The position numbers were made by a program, and so were the translations under genes. Positions 47,186 through 59,724 of a DNA stretch of 64,000 nt are shown here, piece by piece. The notes under the pieces were generated by a model. That model searched no databases and was not told the DNA's origin. It saw nothing but the letters and a program-made list of their open reading frames with translations. Each line of letters begins with the position of its first letter. The first letter of the stretch is position 1. The stretch spans positions 2,914,001-2,978,000 of the forward strand of contig NZ_JAUSXR010000001.1 of the NCBI RefSeq assembly GCF_030816155.1, in the 5' to 3' direction. Origin of the DNA: Arthrobacter woluwensis. GTDB lineage: Bacteria; Actinomycetota; Actinomycetes; Actinomycetales; Micrococcaceae.

Positions 47186-47607
47186 GTGCACATCGTATGC
47201 GCACTCGAACGATCGATAGAAGAGTCCACCAAGACATTTTGGTCGCTATTGAAGATCCCAATCCCACGGCTATTCCCCTGAATCTCGCGGCAGCCCACTC
47301 CCACGCGGACTCTCACCGAGCATCACCAATGCGATTGCCGTTCCACAAGTTCTCTTCGCCCCCCACCGCCGAGCCTGTCTGGACTCAACGCCAGATAGCG
47401 CCCCACCCCGAACACGTCAGATTTTTGTATCCCATCCGCCCCGACGTGACCCACCCCACTTGACGCCCACCCTCGCCCCTCCGTAAACTTTCACTAAGCA
47501 AAACTTTCCTTCCACAATGTGGAATCTAGCCGGAAGCGGCGAGAGGACACGGACGGAAGGACTCCGAAGACCACCAGCAGGGCAAAGACGCCCGGGAAGG
47601 ACACGAC
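47186..47607 (+). promoter_or_regulatory. Leader of the glyoxylate operon with IclR-type operator
   Basis: This 422-bp gap has no convincing gene. At 47510-47524 is the palindrome TTCCACAATGTGGAA, the same class as 606-620 and 5577-5591. Just upstream, AAACTTT is repeated at 47485-47491 and 47501-47507. The site lies 83 bp before the hyi start, so it can control the whole operon. Confidence 0.6.
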
Positions 47608-48390
47608 ATGACCTACTCCGTGAACTGCTCAATCCTCTTGACCGAGCTCCCCCTCCTGGAGCGCCCGGCCGCCGCCAAGGCCGCCGGCTTCGACGCCGTC
47701 GAGTTCTGGTGGCCCTTCGCCGAGGCCGTCCCGGCCGATACGGACGTGGACCAGTTCGTCAACGCCATCAACGACGCCGGCGTCCAGCTGGCCGGCCTCA
47801 ACTTCTTCGCGGGCGACATGCCCGGCGGCGACCGCGGCCTGGTCTCCTGGAAGGGCCGGTGCGGCGAGTTCAAGGACAACATCGACGTCGTCGTCGGCAT
47901 CGGTGAGCGCCTCGGCACCAAGGCGTTCAACGCCCTCTACGGCAACCGCCTCGACGGCTTCACCCCGGAGGAGCAGGACGAGCTCGGCCTGAAGAACCTG
48001 GTCGCAGCGGCCGAGGGCGTCGCGAAGATCGGCGGCACCGTCCTCCTGGAGCCCGTCTCCGGCACCCCTGCCTACCCGCTCAAGACGGCCGCGGACACCT
48101 TCGCGGTCATCGCCAAGACCCAGGAAGCCGGCGTGGACAACGTCAAGTTCCTGGCGGACTTCTACCACCTGTCCGTCAACGGCGACGACGTGGCCGCCGT
48201 GATCGAGAACCACACCAAGGACTTCGGCCACATCCAGATCGCCGACAACCCCGGCCGCGGCGCCCCCGGCACCGGCGACCTCCCGCTCGGCGAGTGGGTC
48301 AGCCGCAGCCGCGAACTCGGCTACACCGGCTACATCGCCCTGGAGTACAAGCAGCCCCAGGAATCGGCCTTCTCCTGGCTGGTCCGCTGA
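47608..48390 (+). CDS. hyi: Hydroxypyruvate isomerase
   Basis: A 260-residue TIM-barrel isomerase interconverting hydroxypyruvate and tartronate semialdehyde, here a side route for glyoxylate carbon. Family blocks are YSVNCSILLTELPLLERPAA, then FDAVEFWWPF with a metal-ligand Glu, LNFFAGDMPGGDRGLVSW, LLEPVSGTPAYPLKTAAD (Glu ligand), VKFLADFYHLSVNGDDV, and GHIQIADNPGRGAPGTGDLP with the His near the active site. EYKQP near the end supplies the last conserved strand. It is first in an operon with the TSA reductase and gcl genes, in the order common for allantoin-type glyoxylate metabolism. GGGAAGGA precedes the ATG. Confidence 0.94.
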   Translation: MTYSVNCSILLTELPLLERPAAAKAAGFDAVEFWWPFAEAVPADTDVDQFVNAINDAGVQLAGLNFFAGDMPGGDRGLVSWKGRCGEFKDNIDVVVGIGERLGTKAFNALYGNRLDGFTPEEQDELGLKNLVAAAEGVAKIGGTVLLEPVSGTPAYPLKTAADTFAVIAKTQEAGVDNVKFLADFYHLSVNGDDVAAVIENHTKDFGHIQIADNPGRGAPGTGDLPLGEWVSRSRELGYTGYIALEYKQPQESAFSWLVR

Positions 48391-48461
48391 GCGGCTGCCG
48401 CCCCGGCCGCCCCAGCACCACCACAGATTTTTAGCTCACCTCAGCTAGCAAAGGATTTCCA

Positions 48462-49340
48462 ATGACCAACGTCACCGTGATCGGCCTCGGCATCATGGGC
48501 CTGCCCATGGCCAAGAACCTCGTCAAGGCCGGCTTCACCGTCACCGGCTTCAACCGCTCCCAGGACAAGATCGACGCACTCGTCGAGGCAGGCGGCAACG
48601 GCGCCGGCAGCATCGCCGAATCCGTCAAGGACGCCGACGTCATCATCACCATGGTCCCGGACTCCCCGGACGTCGAAGGCGTGGTCTCCGGCCCCGAAGG
48701 CGTCTTCGCCAACGCGAAGTCCGGCGCCCTCTGGATCGACGCCTCCTCCATCCGCCCGGACGTGGCCGCACGCCTCTCCGCCGACGCCCGTGAAGCCGGC
48801 CTCCGCCCGCTGGACGGCCCCGTCTCCGGCGGCGAGCAGGGCGCCATCGACGGCGTGCTGTCCATCATGGTCGGTGGCGAAGCGAGCGACTTCGAGGACG
48901 CACAGCCGGTCCTCAACGCCGTCGGCAAGACGATCGTCCACGTCGGGCCTTCCGGCTCCGGCCAGACCGTCAAGGCCGCCAACCAGCTGATCGTGGCCGT
49001 CAACATCCAGGCCCTGGCCGAGGCGGTCACCTTCCTCGAAGCGTACGGCGTGGACACCGACGCCGCCCTCAAGGTCCTCGGCGGCGGCCTCGCCGGCTCC
49101 AAGGTCCTCGACCAGAAGGGTCAGAAGATGCTCGACCGCAACTTCGACCCCGGCTTCCGCCTTGCCCTCCACAACAAGGACCTCGGCATCGTCACCTCCG
49201 CAGCCCGCGAAGCAGGAGTGGTGGTCCCGCTCGGCTCCGCCGTCGCCCAGCTGGTCTCCGCCCTCGTCGCCCGCGGCGACGGCGGCCTGGACCACTCCGG
49301 CCTCTTCAAGCTCACCACCGAGCTGTCCGGCAAGAACTGA
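48462..49340 (+). CDS. glxR: 2-hydroxy-3-oxopropionate (tartronate semialdehyde) reductase
   Basis: Reduces tartronate semialdehyde, the Gcl product, to glycerate with NAD(P)H. The 292-residue protein has the beta-hydroxyacid dehydrogenase architecture. An N-terminal Rossmann domain has [20 protein letters not shown] and [14 protein letters not shown]; substrate-binding [20 protein letters not shown] follows; the catalytic Lys is in [20 protein letters not shown]; and [19 protein letters not shown] is in the C-terminal helical domain. The gene name is shared with the unrelated corynebacterial CRP-type regulator GlxR, which should not be confused with this enzyme. AAAGGA lies before the ATG, 71 bp after hyi. 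Confidence 0.95.
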   Translation: MTNVTVIGLGIMGLPMAKNLVKAGFTVTGFNRSQDKIDALVEAGGNGAGSIAESVKDADVIITMVPDSPDVEGVVSGPEGVFANAKSGALWIDASSIRPDVAARLSADAREAGLRPLDGPVSGGEQGAIDGVLSIMVGGEASDFEDAQPVLNAVGKTIVHVGPSGSGQTVKAANQLIVAVNIQALAEAVTFLEAYGVDTDAALKVLGGGLAGSKVLDQKGQKMLDRNFDPGFRLALHNKDLGIVTSAAREAGVVVPLGSAVAQLVSALVARGDGGLDHSGLFKLTTELSGKN

Positions 49341-49427
49341 CCACTCCACCGACGTTGCGTGCTCAGCAGATGCGGCTTCCGGCCCGAAACACCCGCGACA
49401 ACTGAGCACACAACACCCCAGACCGTA

Positions 49428-49502
49428 CGACGGCGCGTGCGCACCACCCGCTCACGCATCACCTCCCGCAACAAGGCCGCGAGAGCAGCCCACGCGCCGT
49501 CG
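49428..49502 (+). terminator. Long-loop hairpin between the TSA reductase gene and gcl
   Basis: CGACGGCGCGTG (49428-49439) pairs with CACGCGCCGTCG (49491-49502) across a 51-nt loop. It occupies the 196-bp intercistronic gap 35 bp before the gcl start and may attenuate or process the message. Confidence 0.5.
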
Positions 49503-49536
49503 TCGCACCCCTTTCAGACTTTTCAAGGAGCAAACC

Positions 49537-51315
<1,779 letters not shown>

Positions 51316-51320
51316 CACCT

Positions 51321-51354
51321 CCTCGTCCGGCCGGGCGCACCCGGCCGGACGAGG
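51321..51354 (+). terminator. Hairpin between gcl and glycerate kinase genes
   Basis: Bases 51321-51335 and 51340-51354 form a perfect 15-bp stem with a CGCA loop, starting 5 bp after the gcl stop. It probably ends most gcl transcripts. Confidence 0.75.
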
Positions 51355-51457
51355 GCACCAGGCTTCATGCCTCACCCCGGGTGGCCCGCCGTCGCTGTCG
51401 TCAGCACGGCAGGCCGCCCGGATCTGAAACACCCACCGCACTGACGAAGGAGTCCAC

Positions 51458-52594
51458 ATGCGGATCGTGATCGCACCGGATAAGTTCAAAGGCTCGCTCT
51501 CGGCCCCCGAGGTCGTGGCGCACCTGGAAACCGGTCTGCGCGCCGTGGACGGCTCCCTCGACATCGTGGGCGTCCCCGTGGCCGACGGCGGCGAGGGCAC
51601 CCTCGACGCGGCGATCGGCTCCGGCTTCTCCCGCCGGACGGTCCGCGTCGCCGGGCCCACCGGACAGCCCCTCGACGCCGACTTCGCCCTCCGCGGAGAC
51701 GAAGCCGTCATCGAGATGGCTCTCGCCTCGGGCCTCGCCGTCCTCCCGGACGGCGTGAAGGACGGCCGCGGCGCCACCAGTCTCGGGACCGGCCAGCTCA
51801 TCCGCGCGGCACTCGACGCCGGAGCCCGGACGATCGTGCTCGGCGTGGGCGGCAGTGCCAACACCGACGGCGGCGCGGGAGTCATCAAGGGTCTGGGCGG
51901 CCGCTTCCTGGACGCCTCCGGAGCCGAGCTGCCCGACGGCGGCGCCGCGCTGGCCGCGCTGGACCGCATCGACCTCTCCGGGCTGGACGTCCGCCTGGAA
52001 CGGACTCGCTTCATCCTCGCCAGCGATGTGGACAACCCCCTCCTCGGAACCCAGGGCGCTCCGGCCGTGTTCGGACCGCAGAAGGGTCTGAGCCCGGAGG
52101 ACGTCACCGAGCTCGACGCCACCCTGGCGCACTTCGTGGAGGTCCTGGGCCGCGAGATCGGCCTCCAGGCGTCCACCGCCGCGGCGGCACCCGGCGCCGG
52201 GGCCGCAGGCGGGGTGGGCTATGCCGCCCTCGCCGTGCTGAACGCCGAGCGGCGGCGGGGGGTCGACGTCGTCCTCGACTTCACCGGCCTGGCCGCGAAG
52301 CTCGACGGCGCCACCCTCGTCATCACAGGCGAAGGCAGCCTGGATGAGCAGAGCCTGGGCGGCAAGACCCCGATGGGCGTCGCCGACGCGGCACGCGCCG
52401 CGGGGGTCCCGATCGTGGCCGTCTGCGGACGCACCACCCTCACCGACGCACAGATTTCCACATCCGGAATCCAGACCGTGTACTCGCTGACCAGCATCGA
52501 GGAAGATGTTGAGAAGTGCATCACTCAGGCCGGACCGCTGGTGGAGAAGCTTGGCGGCATCATCGCCAACAGCCTGATCAAGCAGAGCAACTAG
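51458..52594 (+). CDS. glxK: Glycerate kinase
   Basis: Phosphorylates glycerate from the TSA reductase reaction, in this family to 2-phosphoglycerate, for entry to glycolysis. The 378-residue protein is of the GarK/GlxK type: MRIVIAPDKFKGSLSAPEVV, VPVADGGEGTLDAAIGSGFS, ARTIVLGVGGSANTDGGAGV, FILASDVDNPLLGTQGAPAV, and ITGEGSLDEQSLGGKTPMGV with the conserved Asp/Glu. The DGGAG and GEGS-x-D motifs are the most diagnostic. It begins 103 bp after a hairpin following gcl and ends 12 bp before allB, with which it is probably cotranscribed. Confidence 0.95.
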   Translation: MRIVIAPDKFKGSLSAPEVVAHLETGLRAVDGSLDIVGVPVADGGEGTLDAAIGSGFSRRTVRVAGPTGQPLDADFALRGDEAVIEMALASGLAVLPDGVKDGRGATSLGTGQLIRAALDAGARTIVLGVGGSANTDGGAGVIKGLGGRFLDASGAELPDGGAALAALDRIDLSGLDVRLERTRFILASDVDNPLLGTQGAPAVFGPQKGLSPEDVTELDATLAHFVEVLGREIGLQASTAAAAPGAGAAGGVGYAALAVLNAERRRGVDVVLDFTGLAAKLDGATLVITGEGSLDEQSLGGKTPMGVADAARAAGVPIVAVCGRTTLTDAQISTSGIQTVYSLTSIEEDVEKCITQAGPLVEKLGGIIANSLIKQSN

Positions 52595-52606
52595 AACAGG
52601 ATCAGC

Positions 52607-53966
52607 ATGTCTGAAGAACAGAACACCCCCGCAGAGTTCGACCTCGTAATCCGCGGCCAGCGCGTCCTCACGAGCGCCGGCATCGCGCCGCGCGAGGTCG
52701 GCGTCAAGGATGGCCGCGTCGTGGCCATGGAGCCCCTCGGCAACAACCTGGTGGGCGCGGAGACCGTCGAGCTGGCCGATGACGAGACCCTCATCCCCGG
52801 CCTGGTGGACACGCACGTGCACGTCAACGAGCCCGGCCGCACCGAGTGGGAGGGATTCGCCTCTGCCACCCGTGCCGCTGCCGCGGGCGGCGTCACCACC
52901 ATTATTGACATGCCGCTGAACTCCGTGCCGCCCACCACCAGCGTGGAGAACCTCGAGCTCAAGCGGTCCGTGGCACGGGACCAGGCGTTCGTGGACGTCG
53001 GGTTCTGGGGCGGCGCCATCCCGGGCAACACCGAGAACCTCCGCCCGCTGCACGACGCCGGCGTCTTCGGTTTCAAGTGCTTCCTCCTGCACTCCGGCGT
53101 GGACGAGTTCCCACACCTGGAGGCGGACGAGATGGAGACGGATCTCGCCGAGCTGCGCAAGTTCGACTCCCTCATGCTGGTCCACGCCGAGGACTCCCAC
53201 GCGATCGACCGCGCCCCGCACGCCGAGGGTGACGTCTACGCGAAGTTCCTGGCCTCCCGCCCCCGCGGCGCGGAGAACAAGGCCATCGCGGAGGTCATCG
53301 AGCGCACCCGCTGGACCGGCGCCCGCTCGCACATCCTGCACCTCTCCTCCTCGGACGCGCTGCCTATGATCGCCACCGCCAAGAGGGACGGCGTGAACGT
53401 CACCGTGGAGACCTGTCCGCACTACCTGACCCTGAACGCCGAGGAGATCCCCAACGGCGCCACGGCGTACAAGTGCTGCCCCGCCCATCCGCGAGGCGTC
53501 CAACCGCGAACTGCTGTGGAAGGGCCTCGAAGAAGGCACCATCGACTGCATCGTCTCGGACCACTCCCCCAGCACCCTGGACCTCAAGGACCTGGAGAAC
53601 GGCGACTTCGCCGTCGCGTGGGGCGGCGTCTCTTCGCTGCAGCTGGGCCTCTCGCTCATCTGGACCGAAGCGCGCCACCGCGGGATTCCACTTGAGAAGG
53701 TCATCTCCTGGATGTCCACCCGTCCGGCCGAGATCGCCCGGGTCCCCAACAAGGGCCTCATCGCGGTCGGTTATGACGCGGACTTCTCCATCTTCGCCGC
53801 TGATGACGCCTTCGTGGTGGACGTCCAGCGCCTGAAGCACAAGAACCCGATCACCCCCTACGACGGCCGGGCCCTGTCCGGCGTCGTGCGCAAGACCTTC
53901 CTCCGCGGCCAGGTGGCCGACGGCACCCAGCCGATCGGCAAGCTGATCCGCCGCGGGGGCATCTAG
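52607..53966 (+). CDS. allB: Allantoinase (frameshifted as given)
   Basis: Hydrolyses allantoin to allantoate; a cyclic amidohydrolase with a binuclear metal site. Once one C is removed from the CCCC at 53479-53482, the product is 452 residues. VDTHVHVNEPGRTEWEGFAS supplies the first two His ligands; FGFKCFLLHSGVDEF the carboxylated Lys; LMLVHAEDSHAID and ARSHILHLSSSDAL further His ligands; and, after the break, IDCIVSDHSPSTLDLKDLEN the last Asp/His. Without correction the first frame ends at about residue 360 and lacks the final catalytic Asp. The block GATAYKCCPPIREASNREL is restored exactly by removal, which argues that the extra base is an error or very recent. It follows glxK by 12 bp. 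Confidence 0.93.
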
Positions 53967-53975
53967 GCGGCAGGC

Positions 53976-54656
53976 ATGAGCGCCCAGCCAGTACACCACC
54001 GCTCCGACGCCGGACATCCCGTGCCGGCGGGCGGTCCCCACACGGGGGCCGTCCGCCGGGCGGCGGCGCCGGATTCCGCGCAGGGTTCGCGTCCCCGCAT
54101 GGCCGCGCACGGGGCCGCACTCTTCTTCCAGACTCCGGAGGAGCTGACGGACGAGCAGTTCGCACGTCTCGAAGAGCTCATCCTCACCCGCCTGCACCAT
54201 CTGAACGCTGACGCCGAGGCGATGCTCTGGAACGTCCCGGACGCCGAGCTCGAAGACGCCCGGGAGACCGCCCTGGCCGAGGACGCGGCAGCCCTGGAGG
54301 CCGCCGATGCGGTCGCCTCGGGGGACGACGGGCTCGTCCATGAGGTCGACGTCGACCTCGCCGCCGACCAGGTGCGCGTGGACGGGGTGCCCGTCTCCTT
54401 CAGCGGCGTCGAGTACCGCCTGCTCCGCTACCTGGTGCAGCACTGCTCGCGCTCCGTGCCGCGGCAGGAACTCGCGGATTTCCTGATCTCCCTGGACGCG
54501 ACCGCCGCGCCCCGGTCGATCGACGTCTATGTGAGCCGGATCCGCCGCAAGCTCGGTCCCGTGCGTCACGTAGTGGAAACTGTGCGCGGAGGCGGATACC
54601 GTTTCCAGGCAGGCAGGCACTCACGGGTGCGCGGCCCCGCCGAGTACAGCATCTGA
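53976..54656 (+). CDS. Orphan winged-helix DNA-binding protein (OmpR/PhoB type)
   Basis: A 226-residue protein whose C-terminal 100 residues form an OmpR-type winged helix: VDGVPVSFSGVEYRLLRYLV, then QHCSRSVPRQELADFLI and RSIDVYVSRIRRKLGPVRHV, ending VVETVRGGGYRFQAG with the wing. The N-terminal half lacks the receiver domain Asp and is instead Glu/Ala-rich and helical (ELTDEQFARLEELILTRLHH). It therefore cannot be phosphorylated in the standard way and may respond to a ligand or protein. It follows allB after 9 bp, so it is probably cotranscribed and may control ureide or glyoxylate genes, though no target has been shown. Confidence 0.85.
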   Translation: MSAQPVHHRSDAGHPVPAGGPHTGAVRRAAAPDSAQGSRPRMAAHGAALFFQTPEELTDEQFARLEELILTRLHHLNADAEAMLWNVPDAELEDARETALAEDAAALEAADAVASGDDGLVHEVDVDLAADQVRVDGVPVSFSGVEYRLLRYLVQHCSRSVPRQELADFLISLDATAAPRSIDVYVSRIRRKLGPVRHVVETVRGGGYRFQAGRHSRVRGPAEYSI

Positions 54657-54659
54657 AAG

Positions 54660-54718
54660 ACAGCGCCTGACCCGCCCGCAGCGCCGGAGCGGAATAGGCG
54701 GGGCCCCGGAAGCGCTGT
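54660..54718 (+). terminator. Bulged hairpin after the winged-helix gene
   Basis: Outer arms ACAGCGC (54660-54666) and GCGCTGT (54712-54718) enclose inner arms CCCGCC (54671-54676) and GGCGGG (54697-54702). It is an imperfect but GC-rich structure 3 bp after the stop. Confidence 0.4.
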
Positions 54719-54903
54719 ATCCCTCAGACACGAGGAGGGCCGGGGCATCCCGACCGTCCGGACCGGAACTCCGCGGCGCCGCGGGACTCCGACCGAAACC
54801 GCGGAGACCACCGAACCCGCCCGCCGCGACCGACCCGCTCCGCCAGGCCCCTGCGCGGCAGAGACCACTGACCTGAGACCACTGACGAGAACGAGGATCC
54901 ACC

Positions 54904-55383
54904 ATGACTGCACCGAGCACCGTCAAGCTCCTTCCGGGCACCGAAGCCCCTGACTTCGCCTTGACCGACGCCCGTGGCGAGACCCACAGCCTCTCGGACT
55001 ACCGCGGCAAGAACGTGGTGGTGTACTTCTACCCGAAGGCCGCCACCCCCGGCTGCACCACCGAGGCCTGCGACTTCCGCGACTCCCTGGCCAGCTTCAA
55101 GGGCCACGGCTACGAAGTGCTGGGCGTCTCCCCCGACAGCCAGGAGGCCATCTCCTCCTTCGCCGACGACTTCAGCCTGACCTTCCCGCTCCTCGCGGAC
55201 GAGGATCACAAGGTCGCGCTGGCCTACGGCGCCTGGGGCGAGAAGCTGCTCGACGGCGAGGTCGTCGAGGGCATCGTCCGCTCCACCGTCGTGGTGGACC
55301 CGGAGGGCAAGGTCAAGCTGGCCAAGTACCAGGTGGCCGCCGAAGGCCACGTCTCCGAGCTGAAGACCGAACTAGGTCTCTGA
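54904..55383 (+). CDS. bcp: Thioredoxin-dependent peroxiredoxin (Bcp/PrxQ type)
   Basis: A 159-residue peroxiredoxin that reduces H2O2 and organic hydroperoxides with thioredoxin. The peroxidatic Cys is C51 in FYPKAATPGCTTEACDFRDS and the resolving Cys is C56, five residues later, which is the BCP/PrxQ arrangement. FALTDARGETHSLSDYRGKN and GVSPDSQEAISSFADDFSL are conserved. Being near uricase-type oxidative chemistry is suggestive (uricase makes H2O2), but the genes are far apart and this is a common housekeeping enzyme. Confidence 0.93.
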   Translation: MTAPSTVKLLPGTEAPDFALTDARGETHSLSDYRGKNVVVYFYPKAATPGCTTEACDFRDSLASFKGHGYEVLGVSPDSQEAISSFADDFSLTFPLLADEDHKVALAYGAWGEKLLDGEVVEGIVRSTVVVDPEGKVKLAKYQVAAEGHVSELKTELGL

Positions 55384-55452
55384 GCCCTCTGCACTGAGGG
55401 CCCGCATCTGAGGGCCCCGCACCGCGGGTTCCTCTCCACAGGTTCCTCCGCA

Positions 55453-55508
55453 CGAGCCGCCCGGCGGCCGCCGTCCCTTCGGGGATACGGTGGTCACCGG
55501 GCGGCTCG
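55453..55508 (+). terminator. Long-loop hairpin upstream of the GAF regulator
   Basis: CGAGCCGCCCGG (55453-55464) pairs with CCGGGCGGCTCG (55497-55508). It lies between bcp and the next gene and can end bcp transcription. Confidence 0.55.
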
Positions 55509-55554
55509 CGGCATTCCTGGGATGCACCGTCCCCACCCTGCAACGTCCTTGCTA

Positions 55555-55570
55555 TGTGACGGGTGTCATA
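55555..55570. promoter_or_regulatory. CRP-like site before the GAF regulator gene
   Basis: TGTGA-CGGGTG-TCATA has one mismatch from the CRP-family consensus TGTGA-N6-TCACA and ends 8 bp before the predicted start codon of the regulator gene. Confidence 0.35.
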
Positions 55571-55578
55571 CTGGGCGG

Positions 55579-56773
55579 GTGGAAAGCGGAATGCGCGCCG
55601 AAGTCGCGGACTCCTGGCACCGGTCCGCGGCGGCGGGCGTCCTCGCGGAGGAACCGGCGGCCCCGATCACCCTGGACCACGCGGATCTGAAGGACGTCCG
55701 CGCGGCTCATCCGCTCGCCCAGGTGTTCCCCCTGCTCGATGACGTCCTCGGCCAGGCCGCCCGGGACTGCGACGCCGTCATGGCCGTGTCGGACGAGGCC
55801 GGCCAGCTGCTCTGGGTCTGCGGGTCACCCTCGGCCCTGCGCAAGGCGGAAGGCATCGGCTTCGTCGAGGGCAGCAATTGGGACGAGCGCATCGCCGGGA
55901 CCAACGCCCCGGGACTCGCGCTGCGGCTGGACGGGCCGTCGATGATCACCCGCTCCGAACACTTCCGGCAATCCGTCCGGAGCTGGAGCTGCGCGGCCGC
56001 ACCGATCCACGACCCGGCGACCTCCCGGCTTCTCGGGGTGCTCGACGTCACGGGAGGGGACACGATCGTGGTGCCGCAGACGATGGCCCTGGTCAAGGCC
56101 GCGGTGCGCCTCGCCGAGTCCGAGCTCGCGCGCGAGGTGCGCGCCGCCGTCGCACCCGGGCCGGTGGCCCGGCCTCAGCTGCGGCTGGAACTTCTGGGCC
56201 GGAGCGAAGCACTGCTCCTCCTCGACGACGCCCGCGGCCACCGCGCGCGCCTCCGCCTCTCCCCGCGGCACAGCGAGCTGCTGGCCCTCCTGGCCAGCGC
56301 GCCCCAGGGCCTCTCCGGTGACGAGCTGGCCGTGCTCCTCTATGAGCACGACGGCGGCTCGTCCACCCTGCGCGCGGAAGTGAACCGCCTGCGCAACCTC
56401 CTGAGCGAGGAGTTCCTGGGCTCGCGGCCGTACCGGCTGCTGGCGGAGGTGAGCGGCGACTGGCTGGCGGTCGAGGCGAAAACTGGCCGCAGGCGACGTC
56501 GGTGGGGCGCTCCGCCTGTTCCACGGCCCGATGCTGCCACGGTCCACGGCGCCCGGCGTCGTGCGGCTGCGCGAGGGCCTCAGCCACCAGCTCCGGGCCG
56601 CACTCCTGCACTCGCGGCAGCCTGACCTCATTTCCGCCTGGACACGCTCGGCGTGGGGTTCGGACGACTACGAACTCTGGACCCGGCAGCGGGACCTCCT
56701 CTCCCCCGGCGCACCGCTGCGGGCCCTGGCGGAAGGGCAGCTGGCACGGCTGGAGCGCGAGCTGGGACTCTGA
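55579..56773 (+). CDS. GAF domain transcriptional regulator (frameshifted as given)
   Basis: A 397-residue regulator once one A is removed from the AAAA at 56479-56482. The N-terminal half is a GAF-type sensor: [20 protein letters not shown], then [20 protein letters not shown] and [20 protein letters not shown], an AcoR-like pattern. [20 protein letters not shown] and [20 protein letters not shown] follow. The C-terminal part is a wHTH-like domain ([20 protein letters not shown], then [20 protein letters not shown]). After the break, in the next frame, [20 protein letters not shown] and [20 protein letters not shown] complete it. There is no sigma-54 AAA domain. It precedes the aldehyde dehydrogenase gene on the same strand and probably activates it. 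The GTG at 55579 is the likely start. Confidence 0.85.
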
Positions 56774-56858
56774 ACTCGGCTTCTGGGCTCGGCTTCCCTG
56801 CAGCTCAGGACGGTCGGTCCACCGAAGCAACATCGCTGCAACGTCGCCGGTCCTAGTG

Positions 56859-56874
56859 TGTGAAGTGCGTCACT
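56859..56874. promoter_or_regulatory. CRP/GlxR-like site upstream of aldehyde dehydrogenase
   Basis: TGTGA-AGTGCG-TCACT is the closest match in the window to TGTGA-N6-TCACA (9 of 10 positions) and lies about 40 bp before the dehydrogenase ATG. Confidence 0.45.
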
Positions 56875-56909
56875 GTCGACGCGCAACATGCACAGGCAAG
56901 GGAGCACTC

Positions 56910-58432
<1,523 letters not shown>

Positions 58433-58433
<1 letters not shown>

Positions 58434-58804
58434 TGGCCCGTGTGGCGGTCACCGCGGAGGCGGCGGAGCTGATCCGCCGCCTCACGGCGGACCACGGGCC
58501 GCTCATGTTCCACCAGTCCGGCGGGTGCTGCGACGGGTCCGCGCCCATGTGTTACCCCGACGGCGAGTTCCTCCTGGGGGACGCGGACGTGCGCCTGGGC
58601 GCCCTCGCGGTGGGCCTGGAGCGGGAGGTTCCCGTGTGGATGTCCGCCGCGCAGTTCGAGTACTGGAAGCACACGCACCTGACCATCGACGTCGTGCCGG
58701 GCCGCGGCGCGGGCTTCTCCCTGGAGGCGCCGCTCAGCGTGCGCTTCCTGACCCGCTCCCGGATCCTCACGGACGAGGAGTACGCCGAGGATGAGGGCCT
58801 CTGA
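58433..58804 (+). CDS. DUF779 family protein
   Basis: A 123-residue DUF779 protein. The conserved Cys-rich centre FHQSGGCCDGSAPMCYPDGE, then FLLGDADVRLGALAVGLERE, is the family hallmark, followed by VWMSAAQFEYWKHTHLTIDV and a GFSLEAPLSVRFLTRSRI end. Three Cys within 9 residues suggest metal or thiol chemistry. The gene overlaps the aldehyde dehydrogenase stop codon, a pairing that is characteristic of this family, so it may help that enzyme in assembly or redox protection. Its function is not established. Confidence 0.9.
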
Positions 58805-58829
58805 CCACCCCTCTCCTTCGGAACCCACA

Positions 58830-58890
58830 CGCGAAAGCACAGGTGGCGCCCCTAAAACTTCGGTTTAGGGGCGCCACCTGTGCTTTCGCG
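58830..58890. repeat. REP-like palindrome (copy 2)
   Basis: Bases 58830-58856 and 58864-58890 pair perfectly over 27 bp with a 7-nt loop (ACTTCGG). The arms match those at 4689-4749 with three differences, all compensated on the other arm. It separates the convergent DUF779 gene and the ABC permease gene. Confidence 0.75.
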
Positions 58891-58912
58891 GAACGGGAGA
58901 CTGACGGGCGCC

Positions 58913-59713
58913 CTACTTCCCCGCCACCGTGTCCGAGGACAGCTTCTGCGCCAGCCAGATCGGGACGATCGACACCACGATCAGGACCACGGCCACCACA
59001 TTGACCACCGGCGCCTGGTTCGGGCGGAACAGGTTCTGCAGGATCCAGATGGGGAGCGTGGTCTCGCCCGCACCGATCGTGAACGTGGTCACGATGATCT
59101 CGTCGAAGCTGAGCGCGAAGGCCAGCAGACCACCGGCCAGGAGAGCCGAACGGAGCTGCGGGAACGTCACCTGCCAGAAGGTGGTGAACACCCCGGCGCC
59201 CAGATCCGCGGACGCCTCCTCGAGGCCGGGGTTGACCCGCCGCAGCCGGGCGATGACGTTGTTGAACACCGTCACGATGCAGAAGGTCGCATGGGCCACC
59301 ACCACGGTGAACATGCTCAGCGGCACGCCCAGGATGGTGGTGAACATGTTGTTCAGCGCGATGCCGGTGACGATGCCGGGCAGTGCGATCGGCAGGATGA
59401 CCAGCAGGTTCACCACGTCACGCCCGAAGAAACGGTACCGCTGCAGCGCCAGGGCGAGCAGCGTGCCCAGGACGAGCGCGATCAGCGTCGCCACGGCGCC
59501 CACCCAGAGGGAGGAGACCAGAGCCGAGCGCACGCCGTCGTTCTCAAAAGCCCGCGTCCACCACTCCAGGGTGAAGCCCTTGGGTGGCCAGCCGAAGGTG
59601 CGGTCGGCGTTGAACGAGTTGACCACCACCAGGAGCAGCGGCGCGTAGATGAACAGCAGGACCAGCCCTGTGATCAGGCCGAGGATCCCTTTGGCACTCC
59701 GTGAAAGTCTCAT
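58913..59713 (-). CDS. ABC transporter permease (PotC type)
   Basis: A 266-residue inner-membrane subunit of a polyamine/opine-type ABC importer with six membrane segments, beginning AKGILGLITGLVLLFIYAPL. ADRTFGWPPKGFTLEWWTRA is the conserved PotC loop after the first helix, and the EAA motif is EEASADLGAGVFTTFWQVTF. It is the last gene of a four-gene operon (ATPase, binding protein, PotB-type and PotC-type permease) and lies 11 bp after the previous one. The substrate could be putrescine, spermidine or a related amine, consistent with the aldehyde dehydrogenase gene next to it. Confidence 0.92.
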   Translation of the reverse strand: MRLSRSAKGILGLITGLVLLFIYAPLLLVVVNSFNADRTFGWPPKGFTLEWWTRAFENDGVRSALVSSLWVGAVATLIALVLGTLLALALQRYRFFGRDVVNLLVILPIALPGIVTGIALNNMFTTILGVPLSMFTVVVAHATFCIVTVFNNVIARLRRVNPGLEEASADLGAGVFTTFWQVTFPQLRSALLAGGLLAFALSFDEIIVTTFTIGAGETTLPIWILQNLFRPNQAPVVNVVAVVLIVVSIVPIWLAQKLSSDTVAGK

Positions 59714-59724
59714 GGGACGCCTCC

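Noticed and set aside
46820..47281. Plus-strand frames opposite the 142-aa hypothetical gene
   Set aside because: They lack start signals and family-like sequence, and the opposite strand gives a more protein-like product.
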